Assembly (NCBI GenBank): GCA_020436085.1
Contig: JAGQYM010000003.1
Location: 1 to 64,000, forward strand
Source of the DNA: Cyclobacteriaceae bacterium
GTDB taxonomy: Bacteria; Bacteroidota; Bacteroidia; Cytophagales; Cyclobacteriaceae
Length of the DNA stretch: 64,000 nt
Direction of reading: 5' to 3'
Shown one piece after another: positions 16,658-25,421 of this stretch (the stretch's first letter is position 1; the number at the start of each line of letters is the position of its first letter). Both the position numbers and the translations under genes were made by a program. The notes below the pieces were generated by a model that worked only from the letters and a program-made list of their open reading frames with translations, did not search any database and was not told the DNA's origin.

Positions 16658-17254
16658 ATGGAAATCAAAGAAAGGCAACTGGAAATTATTGAAGCCGCAG
16701 GTGAGATTTTGACTGAGTCAGGTATTGTCGGCTTGACTACAAAAAATCTCGCAGCTAAAATGGGGTTCGCAGAATCGGCACTATACAGACACTTTAAAGG
16801 TAAAGAAGAAATAATTCTGACGATGCTGAGATACCTGTCTATGGATATGGATAGTCGTCTAACAAATGCCGTAAGTGATATTGATAGTCCAACGGAAAAG
16901 TTGAAAGCAGCATTCAATAATCAATTCGAATTCTTCAAAAAGAATCCACACTTTCTGGTGGCGATATTTTCGGATGGCTTATTGGAAGAGAGTAAGGCTA
17001 TCAATGAAGCGATCTTGCAGATTATGGGTACAAAACGGAAACACTTACTTCAGATCATCCAGCAGGGTCAGAAACAAAAGCAATTCACGGATGCTCTATC
17101 AGCCGATGAATTGGTACATATTATTATGGGCAGTTTCAGATTGCACATGTTACAGTGGCGTTTATCAGGTTTTTCATTCGATTTGAAGTTAAAGGGAAAT
17201 AAACTAATGGCAAATCTGCTCACATTAATTCAACCTCTTAAATCTATTCTATGA
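16658..17254 (+). CDS. TetR/AcrR family repressor
   Basis: 198 residues. The N-terminal HTH is ILTESGIVGLTTKNLAAKMGFAESALYRHFKGKEEII, and the C-terminal helices form the ligand and dimer domain. It ends in an ATGA overlap with the next gene. Two copies of the palindrome AGTGAATATTCACT occur, one before its own operon and one at the start of the RND efflux operon. That arrangement fits local autoregulation and control of efflux by this protein. The inducer is unknown. Confidence 0.92.
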   Translation: MEIKERQLEIIEAAGEILTESGIVGLTTKNLAAKMGFAESALYRHFKGKEEIILTMLRYLSMDMDSRLTNAVSDIDSPTEKLKAAFNNQFEFFKKNPHFLVAIFSDGLLEESKAINEAILQIMGTKRKHLLQIIQQGQKQKQFTDALSADELVHIIMGSFRLHMLQWRLSGFSFDLKLKGNKLMANLLTLIQPLKSIL

Positions 17255-17658
17255 AAACGACACTTAAGATTTCAGCTATTCTACTTACACTTTTTGCGCT
17301 GATTACGGTGTTCATGAGTGGTTCCGTAATTTTTGATTTATTCGGTATCCGTGAAAAGGAAGGTAATTATGTTTTGTTTATTGTGATCATAAATTTTATC
17401 TGCGGTTTTATCTATTTGGCGGCTGCATACGGCTTATTCTTTGGAAGAACGTGGACTACAAGATTACTTGTATTAGCTACAAGTATTTTGACAATAAGTT
17501 TCGTTGGCCTGATTTGGCATATTTCAAGTGGAGGAATATACGAGCAACAAACTGTTAAGGCAATGCTTTTTCGGATTGCAATTACCGCTGTGTTTGTTGG
17601 ATTGTCGTGGCGATTTACTTCCGATGAAAAGGATTACTCTTTAATTAAACAAAAATAG
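17251..17658 (+). CDS. Four-helix membrane protein, unknown
   Basis: 135 residues with four hydrophobic helices (ISAILLTLFALITVFMSGSVIFDLF, YVLFIVIINFICGFIYLAAAYGLFF, LLVLATSILTISFVGLIWHI, MLFRIAITAVFVGLSWRF). The start overlaps the tetR stop (ATGA), so translation is coupled. There are no charged or catalytic motifs inside the membrane. It is part of the operon between the two TetR-type operators. No family was recognised. Confidence 0.7.
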   Translation: MKTTLKISAILLTLFALITVFMSGSVIFDLFGIREKEGNYVLFIVIINFICGFIYLAAAYGLFFGRTWTTRLLVLATSILTISFVGLIWHISSGGIYEQQTVKAMLFRIAITAVFVGLSWRFTSDEKDYSLIKQK

Positions 17659-17667
17659 ATTTTACCT

Positions 17668-18081
17668 ATGAAACGTGTAACAGCATTCTTAATCACAACC
17701 CTTGTTTTTTTGGGTCTGGGCTGCAAAGAAAAAACCACTGAAACCCATACTCATGATGATCAATCTGTAGTAAAATTAGATGGGAGCAAAAAATGGCTGG
17801 CCAATGCGGAGACAACACAGGGCATACAATCCATGATCGTATTGACTGATGGATATTTAGCAAATCCTTCTCCAGACTTAAACCTGATGAAAGAAAACCT
17901 GACGTCAGAGCTAACAGGTATTTTTCAGAAGTGCACCATGAAGGGTGAATCCCATGATCAGCTTCATAACTATTTATTGCCTCTCAAAAAGAAAATAGAA
18001 GAACTAAGCAGTTCTGGTGATGTGCAAACAGTAGAAGAAATAAAAATATATCTCGAAACCTATAAAGATTACTTCGAATGA
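17668..18081 (+). CDS. Small lipoprotein, unknown
   Basis: 137 residues with a lipoprotein signal (KRVTAFLITTLVFLGLGC, lipobox LGLGC). A His-rich spacer follows (THTHDDQ), then a helical domain that includes WLANAETTQGIQSM and GESHDQLHNYLLPLKKKIEEL. The His residues could bind a metal. The stop overlaps the following cupin gene by ATGA. It is probably a periplasmic binding or sensing protein of the TetR-controlled set; this is inference from context. Confidence 0.7.
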   Translation: MKRVTAFLITTLVFLGLGCKEKTTETHTHDDQSVVKLDGSKKWLANAETTQGIQSMIVLTDGYLANPSPDLNLMKENLTSELTGIFQKCTMKGESHDQLHNYLLPLKKKIEELSSSGDVQTVEEIKIYLETYKDYFE

Positions 18082-18362
18082 ATCTGAAAGATGTATTCAC
18101 AGAGTCGAAACCTCTGCAAACAAAAAAGATGTTTACCTCCAATGAAGGCGTAACGACCATTCAGTTAATGGCATCTGCACAGTTAAAGGAACACACGACC
18201 AAAGTACCTGCATTTTTAGTATGCGTAACAGGTGAAGTCTTTTTTGAAAATGAACTGGGAGTTAAAGAAAAGCTCCTTTCCGGTGATTTTATCAATATAG
18301 AGCCAGCAGTTAGGCACTGGATAAGTGCGGAGACCGATAGTCTTTTGTTACTCATTAAATAA
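18078..18362 (+). CDS. Small cupin-domain protein
   Basis: 94 residues that make a single cupin barrel: TTIQLMASAQLKEHTTKVPAFLVCVTGEVFFENE and LLSGDFINIEPAVRHWISAETDSLLLLIK. Likely metal ligands are His in KEHTT and His in VRHWI. It lies last in the dps-tetR operon and ends 16 nt before the efflux operon. A role in ligand binding is inferred. Confidence 0.82.
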   Translation: MNLKDVFTESKPLQTKKMFTSNEGVTTIQLMASAQLKEHTTKVPAFLVCVTGEVFFENELGVKEKLLSGDFINIEPAVRHWISAETDSLLLLIK

Positions 18363-18378
18363 AAAAATTTGAAATAGT

Positions 18379-19713
18379 ATGTTAGTGAATATTCACTTTT
18401 TTAAACAAACAACTTTCAGTATATTCCTTCTTGTGGGCATTCTGGTTAGTCAGCCTCTCAAGGCACAAGTGTGGACGCTCAAACAATGTCTCGACACGGC
18501 ACAACAATACAATAAGAACTTGCTGGTTTCTCGAAACAATGTATTGATCGGTCAAGAAAAAGAGCAGGAATCCAGGGCTAATCTAATACCCAAAGTTTCA
18601 ATTAATGCCGACTACAAGTATTACGCAGACTTACCCTATCAATTCATGCCACAGGCGGCTTTTGGTGGACCTGAAGGAGTATTCAAGGAAATTCAGTTTG
18701 GTGTTCCTCATAACATAGCGGCTAACCTACAACTGGCTATTCCCTTGTATAATCCACAAGTGTACGGTTCAATTCAGTCATCAAAAATTGGCTCCGAACT
18801 TATCGCTTTGCAAAACCAGAAAAACGAAGAACAACTTACCTATGAAATAACAAACCTTTATTACAACGCTCAAATTCTACGCTACCAAGTGGCATTCTTA
18901 GAGGACAATTTAACGAATGCCAAAAAGCTCTTGCAGAATACCCAAGCCCTGAAAGATCAACTACTTGCTAAGGGCACAGATGTATCCAAAGTACAATTAC
19001 AGGTGGAGCAACTGACTAACCAGCGGGAGCAGATTTTAAGCAAGTATGGTCAGGTTCTAAATGCCCTGAAGATTTTGGTGGGCATTCCTTTGTCTCAAAA
19101 CCTTGAGGTGGAAAAGTCAATTATAAATACAACTGCGCCAGTTTATGAGCAAGCGGCTACTTTGGATATGCGTATCATTGAAAAGCAGAATGCTCTTTTA
19201 CAGAGTGAACTGAGCACATTCAAAAACTCACGACTTCCATCAATTTCCTTATATGGCAGTTATGGTGTTACGGGATTTGGATACGATAAGGCGCCTAACG
19301 AATTTCTAAAGTTTTATCCTGTAAGTTTCGCAGGGCTTCAATTGTCCTATCCTCTATTCAATGGAACCGTTACCAGACAAAAAATCTCTCAGAAGAAACT
19401 GGAGATTAAGAATAAAGAACTTCAGGCAGGCTTGACATCAGATCAAACCGCCCTGTACATTGAAACGGCTCACCAGCAAAAATCAATTGCGCAGCGATCT
19501 GTTGAAACAACCCTTGCACAAGTGCAGCTTGCTCAATCCATTTACGATCAAACGATTCTTCAGCAAAAGCAGGGAGTAGCATCCCTGACCGATGTTCTAC
19601 TAGCTGATAACGCATTACGAGAAACTCAACAAGGTCACGTGTCAGCTTTGATCGATTATCTGAAAGCGGATTTAGACCATAAAAAAGCAACTGGCAACCT
19701 GTTTATTAAATAA
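18379..19713 (+). CDS. TolC family outer-membrane efflux protein
   Basis: 444 residues: a signal peptide ending near PLKAQ, then the duplicated coiled-coil and barrel pattern of outer-membrane factors (VWTLKQCLDTAQQYNKNLLVSRNNVLIGQEKEQESRANLIPKV...). It pairs with the adaptor and RND pump downstream to form a tripartite exporter. The start is ATG 18379, because a later start would remove the signal peptide. The TetR-type operator overlaps the first six codons, so repressor binding would cover the translation start region. Confidence 0.93.
   Translation: MLVNIHFFKQTTFSIFLLVGILVSQPLKAQVWTLKQCLDTAQQYNKNLLVSRNNVLIGQEKEQESRANLIPKVSINADYKYYADLPYQFMPQAAFGGPEGVFKEIQFGVPHNIAANLQLAIPLYNPQVYGSIQSSKIGSELIALQNQKNEEQLTYEITNLYYNAQILRYQVAFLEDNLTNAKKLLQNTQALKDQLLAKGTDVSKVQLQVEQLTNQREQILSKYGQVLNALKILVGIPLSQNLEVEKSIINTTAPVYEQAATLDMRIIEKQNALLQSELSTFKNSRLPSISLYGSYGVTGFGYDKAPNEFLKFYPVSFAGLQLSYPLFNGTVTRQKISQKKLEIKNKELQAGLTSDQTALYIETAHQQKSIAQRSVETTLAQVQLAQSIYDQTILQQKQGVASLTDVLLADNALRETQQGHVSALIDYLKADLDHKKATGNLFIK
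18381..18397. promoter_or_regulatory. Second TetR-type operator, over the tolC start codon
   Basis: GTTAGTGAATATTCACT is identical to the first 17 bases of the 20-bp palindrome at 15711; only the last three bases differ. The palindromic core AGTGAATATTCACT (18384-18397) is intact. It starts at the G of the ATG of the efflux operon, so it codes for the first residues and can act as an operator at the same time. Confidence 0.75.
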
Positions 19714-19722
19714 TTACGTACC

Positions 19723-20775
19723 ATGAAAAAGATTTTGTACTTGGCAATACCTCTGGCCTTGATTGTGCTGATTGCCGTGCGTTTAAAAAGTAATAAAGAA
19801 ACTTCTTTAAACCGTATTTATACCTACAACAAAGAACAGGCTATCGAGGTAAGAACCGATACTGTAAAATATATCCAGACGGGTATTCAAAAATCCTTTA
19901 CCGGTCTGTTTGAACCCGATAAAGAAACCAAGGTAAGTGCAGATGTGCAGGGTAAAATCGTAAGCGTATTTGTCGATGCGGGCAGCTATGTAAAGAAAGG
20001 GCAGTCGCTCATTAAAATTGATGATGCCTTGTTGAATCTACAACTTCAATCCGTTTCCATTCAAATTGAGGGATTGGAAACTGATGTCAAACGCTATTCA
20101 ATTCTTGCTGAGTCAGATGCAATCCAGGGGGTACAGTTGGAAAAAACTCAACTGGCATTAAAATCAGCACAGGTTCAGCGGAGTACTTTATTGGAGCAAA
20201 TTAGCAGAACAATCGTTGCAGCTCCGTTCAATGGGATTGTAACACTTAAAATGACTGAAGCTGGTTCCTATGCGGCACCTGGTGTACCCCTGCTGCAACT
20301 CACCGATATTTCTTCGCTCCGTTTTACCATTCAGGTTCCTGAAAATGACCTAACGATATTTCACAACAACCAGGCAGTAGACGTTTTTGCCGACCTCTAT
20401 CCGTCAATTTCACTTGCAGGAAAAATTTCCCTCATCGGAAGCAAAGGTAACATGGCCAATTCTTTTCCAATTCAAGCCTTGGTGAAAAATACTCAGGACA
20501 TGAAAATCAAGTCAGGCATGTTTGGGAAAATAGTGATTGAAGAAAAGCTTGATGAAAAGCAACTTACCATTCCGGCATCAGCCATAGTGGGCTCTACTTT
20601 AAAACCTCAGGTGTATGTGGTTGAACAGGGAAAGGCCAAGCTTCGCGACATAACTATAGCGGATAGAAAAGGAAGCACCGCTGTTATTCAATCCGGATTG
20701 CGTGAAGGTGAAATGGTCATCACGAATGGTCTTATCAATCTCTTTGATGGTGCTACTGTAGAAAGTAAGAATTAA
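19723..20775 (+). CDS. RND efflux periplasmic adaptor (HlyD/MFP family)
   Basis: 350 residues with one N-terminal membrane anchor (ILYLAIPLALIVLIAV). A lipoyl-like half-motif (VSADVQGKIVSVFVDAGSYVKKGQSLIKIDD), a short helical hairpin and the second lipoyl half (TIVAAPFNGIVTLKMTEAGSYAAPGVPLLQLTD) follow, then beta-barrel and membrane-proximal domains (SGLREGEMVITNGLINLFDGATV). It links the RND pump to the TolC-type channel. The gene lies 9 nt after tolC and 5 nt before the pump. Confidence 0.94.
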   Translation: MKKILYLAIPLALIVLIAVRLKSNKETSLNRIYTYNKEQAIEVRTDTVKYIQTGIQKSFTGLFEPDKETKVSADVQGKIVSVFVDAGSYVKKGQSLIKIDDALLNLQLQSVSIQIEGLETDVKRYSILAESDAIQGVQLEKTQLALKSAQVQRSTLLEQISRTIVAAPFNGIVTLKMTEAGSYAAPGVPLLQLTDISSLRFTIQVPENDLTIFHNNQAVDVFADLYPSISLAGKISLIGSKGNMANSFPIQALVKNTQDMKIKSGMFGKIVIEEKLDEKQLTIPASAIVGSTLKPQVYVVEQGKAKLRDITIADRKGSTAVIQSGLREGEMVITNGLINLFDGATVESKN

Positions 20776-20780
20776 TTATT

Positions 20781-23700
20781 ATGAACATCACCGAAATTTC
20801 TATTAACCGCCCTTCGCTGATTATTGTTTTATTCAGCGTGTTTATACTAGCTGGTTTTTTAGGCTATAAAAATCTCAGCTATGAGTTGATGCCAGACTTC
20901 AATCAACCCGTTGTAGTTATTAAGACGGGCTATCCGGGTGCAGACCCTACCGAAGTAGAAACTTCCGTTTCGAGGAAAATTGAGGACGCCTTATCTAACC
21001 TTGAAGGTGTTGATTTTATCGTAACCAAATCATTGCCTAACGCATCCGTACTCATTGTCAATTTAAAATATGGAACTGATCTGGATCAAACGATGCAAGA
21101 TGCGCAACGTTATATTGATAATATCCGGAGGGATTTACCGGAGGATATTTTAAGTCCTGTGATGAGCAAAGTCTCGCCTAATGATTTACCCATTATGCAG
21201 ATCAGCGCAACCAGCAAACTTCCCGCAACTGAATTTTATCAAAAAATGAAAGATGATTTTCTTCCGCAAATTCAGCAACTAAAAGGGGTAGCAGAAATTA
21301 CATTACTAGGCGGTGAAGAAAGGGAGATTCAGGTTAAAGTAGATCAGGAGAAATTGAAATTGTACAAAGTTTCCATGTATCAGGTTACAGAGGCGATTAA
21401 TCGTTCCGGTCTTGATGTTCCTTCAGGTAAGGTACAGACCACTCTGGTTAACAATCCAGTCAGGCTAACAGGAAAATTTAAATCCATTGAAGACATTAGT
21501 GCAGTTCAGGTTGCCATGCCAACACAAGGCAGTCCAGTATATGTAAAAGACATTGCTTCCATTACCGATGGAATTAAAGAAATCGTATCTGTAAGCCGAT
21601 ATAACGGAGTGAATGGGATTGGTCTTTTACTTAAAAAGCAGGGGGATGCAAATGCGGTGGAAGTTTCCAAAGCGGTGCAGGAAAAATTTCAGGCAATTGA
21701 AAAACAGTATGCTTCCGCAGATGTAAAATTCACCATAGCCGATGACTCCACAGACAACACGATTGCCGCAGTGAATTCTGTTGTATTTGATTTGACCTTA
21801 GCTGTCATATTAGTGTCCATTGTGATGCTTCTATTTTTAAGAAGTTTCCGAAACTCTATTATCGTTTTGGTGGCTATCCCAACCTCTCTGGTAACTGCTT
21901 TCGCGGTGATGTGGCTCTTGGGTTACACACTCAATTTAATGACCTTATTAGCCATGTCATTAATCATCGGAATTTTGGTGGATGATGCAACGGTTGTACT
22001 TGAAAACATCCAGCGACATCTTGATATGAAAAAGAATAAACGAGTAGCCGCATTGGATGGTCGGATGGAAATTGGATTTTCAGCATTGTCAATAACCCTT
22101 GTGGACGTGGTTGTATTCCTTCCCATTTTATTTCTACAGGTATTTGTTGCAGACATGCTCAAGCAATTTTCTGTAGTGGTGGTCACCTCTACTTTAACAA
22201 GTCTACTCGTTGGCTTTACGTTAACACCGTGGATGGCTTCGCGCATCGGCAAATCAGAGGATTTACAACCAAGCAATTTTTTCAATCGGTTTTTACTTTG
22301 GTTCGAGCATCAGTTAAATCGGTTTATTGATTGGTATGGAAGGCAGTTGGAGTGGGTATTAAATCACAAACTTATCACCACTGGCATTATTCTCTTGTTG
22401 TTTGTTTTCACGTTAGGCATCATGAAACAAGGCATCATTGGGAAAGAGTTGATAGCAACGGGTGATCAGGGAAAGTTTCGCATGAACCTTGAATTTGACA
22501 AAACCACCACGGTACAGGAAAATAATATCGTTACTCAGAAAATAGAAAGTTTTATTGCAGCGCAACCAGAGGTACAGGCTGTCTTTAGTAATGTGGGCGG
22601 ACCAAGTTCAGGAATTGGAAGTTTAGGTGTTGGCTCCGTTAATAAATCAGAGCTGACCATTCAGTTAAAACCTGCAAATGAACGAGGTGATCAACCTACA
22701 GAGCAATTCATGAAAGAAATTCGTGAAGCATTGAAGTCAGAATTTCCGGCCATCAATTATTCTATGGCTGCATTGGGGCTTGTACCCCGCTCGGCTCCGA
22801 TTGAAATTACGTTAAGCGGAAGCGATGGAAGTCAGGTAATGAAGTTAGGAAGTGAATTAAAGTCGGTGGTTGAAAAAATTCCAGGTGCAGATAATGTTCG
22901 TCTCTCCGTAGAAGAAGGAAGTCCTGAGTTCCAGGTAATTCCTGATAAGGATCGAATGCAGCGATTAGGACTTACCACCGCTTATGTTGGCCAAAGTATT
23001 CGCACAGCATTAACAGGCAACGATGATGCTACGCTTACTGAACAAGGTACGGAATACCCTGTGAGGATATGGCTGGATGATTTCAATCGACAGAATATGG
23101 AGGATGTTAATTCGCTAACCATCATTAATCCACAAGGTTTACCGATTGAAGTATCTCAATTTGCAGAAGTTATCCAGGATAATTCGCCTTCGTTATTGGA
23201 ACGATTGGATAGACAGCCTTCCATCACGTTAACAGCGGATGCGCTGGGGCGTCCATCCGGAACAGTTGCGGATGAAGTGGTTGCTTATATAAAACAAAAT
23301 CCATTACCCGAAGGAATTCAAATGACTTGGGGCAGTGATATAAAAAGACAGAATGATAGTTTTGGAGCACTTGGGTCAGTGCTTCTTATCTCATTCATTT
23401 TGATTTATCTGATCATGGTGGCGTTGTATGATAGTTTTGTCTATCCTTTTGTGGTATTGTTTTCTATACCCGTTGCGGCAATTGGAGCTTTCCTGGCTTT
23501 AAATCTGACGCTAAACAACCTGAGTTTATTTGCTTTGCTTGGGTTAATTATGCTGATGGGATTGGTGGCAAAAAATGCGATTCTGATTGTGGATTTTGCC
23601 AATCAATTAAAAGCCTCCGGAGAACATTTTAAGGAAGCCTTAATTACTGCGGGGAAAGAGCGTATGCGTCCCATATTAATGACTACCCTGGCAATGGTTA

Positions 23701-23870
23701 TTGGTATGTTGCCGATAGCGTTAGCGAAAGGTACAGCCAGTGAGTGGAAAAATGGACTCGCCTGGGTAATTATAGGTGGATTACTTTCATCTCTTATTCT
23801 TACGGTGTTTCTGGTGCCAATGGTTTATTATGTAGTTGATTCAATTAAGGCCAAGTGGAATATAGAATAA
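20781..23870 (+). CDS. RND efflux permease, HAE1-type
   Basis: 1029 residues with the 12-helix RND layout and two large periplasmic loops. It starts with the cytoplasmic segment ITEISINRPSLIIVLFSVFILAGF. Helix 4 carries the proton-relay Asp pair in MSLIIGILVDDATVVLENIQRH. The second half has LFALLGLIMLMGLVAKNAILIVDFAN. Substrates of this family are hydrophobic drugs, dyes or detergents; the specific one cannot be read here. Control by the TetR protein at 16658 is inferred from the shared operators. Confidence 0.95.
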   Translation: MNITEISINRPSLIIVLFSVFILAGFLGYKNLSYELMPDFNQPVVVIKTGYPGADPTEVETSVSRKIEDALSNLEGVDFIVTKSLPNASVLIVNLKYGTDLDQTMQDAQRYIDNIRRDLPEDILSPVMSKVSPNDLPIMQISATSKLPATEFYQKMKDDFLPQIQQLKGVAEITLLGGEEREIQVKVDQEKLKLYKVSMYQVTEAINRSGLDVPSGKVQTTLVNNPVRLTGKFKSIEDISAVQVAMPTQGSPVYVKDIASITDGIKEIVSVSRYNGVNGIGLLLKKQGDANAVEVSKAVQEKFQAIEKQYASADVKFTIADDSTDNTIAAVNSVVFDLTLAVILVSIVMLLFLRSFRNSIIVLVAIPTSLVTAFAVMWLLGYTLNLMTLLAMSLIIGILVDDATVVLENIQRHLDMKKNKRVAALDGRMEIGFSALSITLVDVVVFLPILFLQVFVADMLKQFSVVVVTSTLTSLLVGFTLTPWMASRIGKSEDLQPSNFFNRFLLWFEHQLNRFIDWYGRQLEWVLNHKLITTGIILLLFVFTLGIMKQGIIGKELIATGDQGKFRMNLEFDKTTTVQENNIVTQKIESFIAAQPEVQAVFSNVGGPSSGIGSLGVGSVNKSELTIQLKPANERGDQPTEQFMKEIREALKSEFPAINYSMAALGLVPRSAPIEITLSGSDGSQVMKLGSELKSVVEKIPGADNVRLSVEEGSPEFQVIPDKDRMQRLGLTTAYVGQSIRTALTGNDDATLTEQGTEYPVRIWLDDFNRQNMEDVNSLTIINPQGLPIEVSQFAEVIQDNSPSLLERLDRQPSITLTADALGRPSGTVADEVVAYIKQNPLPEGIQMTWGSDIKRQNDSFGALGSVLLISFILIYLIMVALYDSFVYPFVVLFSIPVAAIGAFLALNLTLNNLSLFALLGLIMLMGLVAKNAILIVDFANQLKASGEHFKEALITAGKERMRPILMTTLAMVIGMLPIALAKGTASEWKNGLAWVIIGGLLSSLILTVFLVPMVYYVVDSIKAKWNIE

Positions 23871-24266
23871 CTTACAGATAATTTCACCTCTTGACAATTA
23901 GCGAGTCGATTTTAAATCCCAATACCAATCAATCATTAACTATTGACTAGGAAAAGCTCCTAATTAAATCGAAAGTTGTAAGAACTTGTGAAATGACATG
24001 GCCGCACCCGCAGCGTACATCCAAAGCCGGGCAAAGAGTGTGGTCTGTTTTGCGTAGCTGGACACAATAGACGATGAAAAAATGCATCGCCACGACTTAC
24101 TAATATAGCTTCGTGTTGGCCGACAGTCAAAAGAACCGACTACGAATGAAGTGAGGAGAAAGACCCTACTACTGCCAACGACACCAAAGCTATGGCAAGA
24201 GCCAAAATCCCTCCAACGACCTTGAAGGTAGATTCTCAAATAATATTTACCCATAATCATTGTTTT
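23871..24266. other. Intergenic region without a supported gene
   Basis: No gene can be supported here. The - strand has a 98-codon open frame (23964-24260) of unnatural composition. An adjacent - strand frame encodes one hydrophobic stretch (GGILALAIALVSLAVVGS) cut by stops. The region may hold a decayed small membrane-protein gene. The right part contains the promoter of the protoglobin gene. Confidence 0.4.
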
Positions 24267-24267
24267 C

Positions 24268-24297
24268 TTGTATAGTTAGGAATCCTTACTATATTTG
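24268..24297 (+). promoter_or_regulatory. Promoter with operator-like dyad before protoglobin
   Basis: TTG at 24268-24270, a 19-bp spacer, then TATATTTG at 24290-24297 fits the Bacteroidota TTTG-N19-TAnnTTTG promoter. Almost all of the spacer is a 21-bp dyad: ATAGTTAGGA (24272-24281), A, TCCTTACTAT (24283-24292), with one mismatch. A protein bound there would cover the promoter. Confidence 0.6.
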
Positions 24298-24326
24298 ATC
24301 CGTCATTCACTAAAACCTCTAAAACA

Positions 24327-24902
24327 ATGGAAAAAATCAAAGGTTACACGTATGGTCAAGTTGCGCAATCACCAGTATCCCTTGCTGACTTGGACTTATT
24401 GAAAAAAACAGTTCTTTTTTCGTCAGATGACGAGAAACATCTACAGCTTGCTGGTGAGGTACTGAAAGATCAAACAAATGAAGTACTTGATTTGTGGTAC
24501 GGATTTGTTGGCGGCAATGAACATCTGGTTCATTATTTCGGAAAGGGCGGTAAGCCTGACATGGAATACCTCTCTGCTGTGAGGATGAGATTTGGCCAGT
24601 GGATTATGGATTTATGCACAAAACCCTATGACCAGGATTGGCTTAACTACCAACATGAAATTGCGTTACGCCATCATAGCACAAAGAAAAACAAGACCGA
24701 TAATGCAGACGCAGTGCCTATCATTCACTATAGGTATCTGGTAGCATTCATTTTCCCAATTACAGCTACTATCAAAGGTTTTCTTTCTAAAAAAGGTCAT
24801 GATATTGAAACGGTAGAGAAAATGTATGCTGCCTGGTTTAAGGCTGTGACCTTAACCGTTATTCTTTGGACATATCCATACATCAACAACACTGAATTCT
24901 AA
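24327..24902 (+). CDS. Protoglobin-domain heme protein
   Basis: 191 residues that match the protoglobin fold: KGYTYGQVAQSPVSLADLDLLKKTVLFSSDDEKHLQLAGEVL, then the proximal-His region YQHEIALRHHSTKKNKTD, and a final helical part VAFIFPITATIKGFLSKKGHDIETVEKMYAAWFKAV. Protoglobins bind O2, CO or NO at a single heme. No output domain is attached, so it may store or detoxify a gas, or signal through a partner. It opens the heme/NO-O2 locus and has its own promoter with a dyad operator. Confidence 0.9.
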   Translation: MEKIKGYTYGQVAQSPVSLADLDLLKKTVLFSSDDEKHLQLAGEVLKDQTNEVLDLWYGFVGGNEHLVHYFGKGGKPDMEYLSAVRMRFGQWIMDLCTKPYDQDWLNYQHEIALRHHSTKKNKTDNADAVPIIHYRYLVAFIFPITATIKGFLSKKGHDIETVEKMYAAWFKAVTLTVILWTYPYINNTEF

Positions 24903-24925
24903 AAAAAACCTAAATCAAAATCAGT

Positions 24926-25018
24926 ATGAAAACAAAAATTGCAATTCTATTTCTTACGGGCATACTTTACTCGACTGCAAGTCAGGCTCAACAACAAAAA
25001 GCTCCTGCGCCTGGGTAA
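24926..25018 (+). pseudogene. Signal-peptide-only reading frame (30 residues)
   Basis: ATG 24926 opens MKTKIAILFLTGILYSTASQ and then AQQQKAPAPG before TAA. This is a complete Sec signal peptide (cleavage after SQA) with almost no mature protein. No frame after the stop continues as a recognisable protein up to the DUF2024 start at 25161. It is most likely the 5' remnant of a secreted-protein gene; a secreted decapeptide is a less likely alternative. Confidence 0.45.
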
Positions 25019-25160
25019 AATCAGTTCTGTCGCAAAGCATCCTTTCGGGTCAACCCTATATGAAGAAAGGCGAATTCTAATATTAAGAAAAGATAACTGG
25101 ACTACATACTTGACTAACAAGGGTAGTTCAGTTATTCCCTTCAAAAAAAATAAAAAAACG

Positions 25161-25421
25161 ATGAAAGTAGCAGTTTGGGATACTTATGTAACTAAAGCGG
25201 ACGGGACTATTATGAATTTTGATATTCTAGTACCTGCATCCGAAACAAATCCGGAAGTCATCTACAGATACGGCCAAGACTATCTGAAATCCAAAGAGAT
25301 GAACGATTACCCACTTACATCAAACCATTGCACATTCTGCCATGTTGAAACGGCCACCGATGTAATGTTAGACGATATTAAGCAAAAGGGCTATTATATT
25401 CTCGAGCTCAAAAATTGCTGA
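25161..25421 (+). CDS. DUF2024 family protein
   Basis: 86 residues starting at ATG 25161 with MKVAVWDTYVTKADGTIMNF, followed by DILVPASETNPEVIYRYGQDYLK and SNHCTFCHVETATDVMLDDIKQKGYYILEL. This is the complete length of the DUF2024 family. The Cys-x2-Cys-His (CTFCH) could bind a metal. The open frame extends upstream to 24939, but those residues do not resemble the family. The stop overlaps the next start by one base (TGATG). Function unknown. Confidence 0.85.
   Translation: MKVAVWDTYVTKADGTIMNFDILVPASETNPEVIYRYGQDYLKSKEMNDYPLTSNHCTFCHVETATDVMLDDIKQKGYYILELKNC

Noticed and set aside
23964..24260. 98-codon open frame on -
   Set aside because: Unnatural composition, and a neighbouring frame carries the only hydrophobic segment; at most a decayed gene.
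24939..25160. 5' extension of the DUF2024 frame
   Set aside because: The residues are not family-like; ATG 25161 gives the complete family length.
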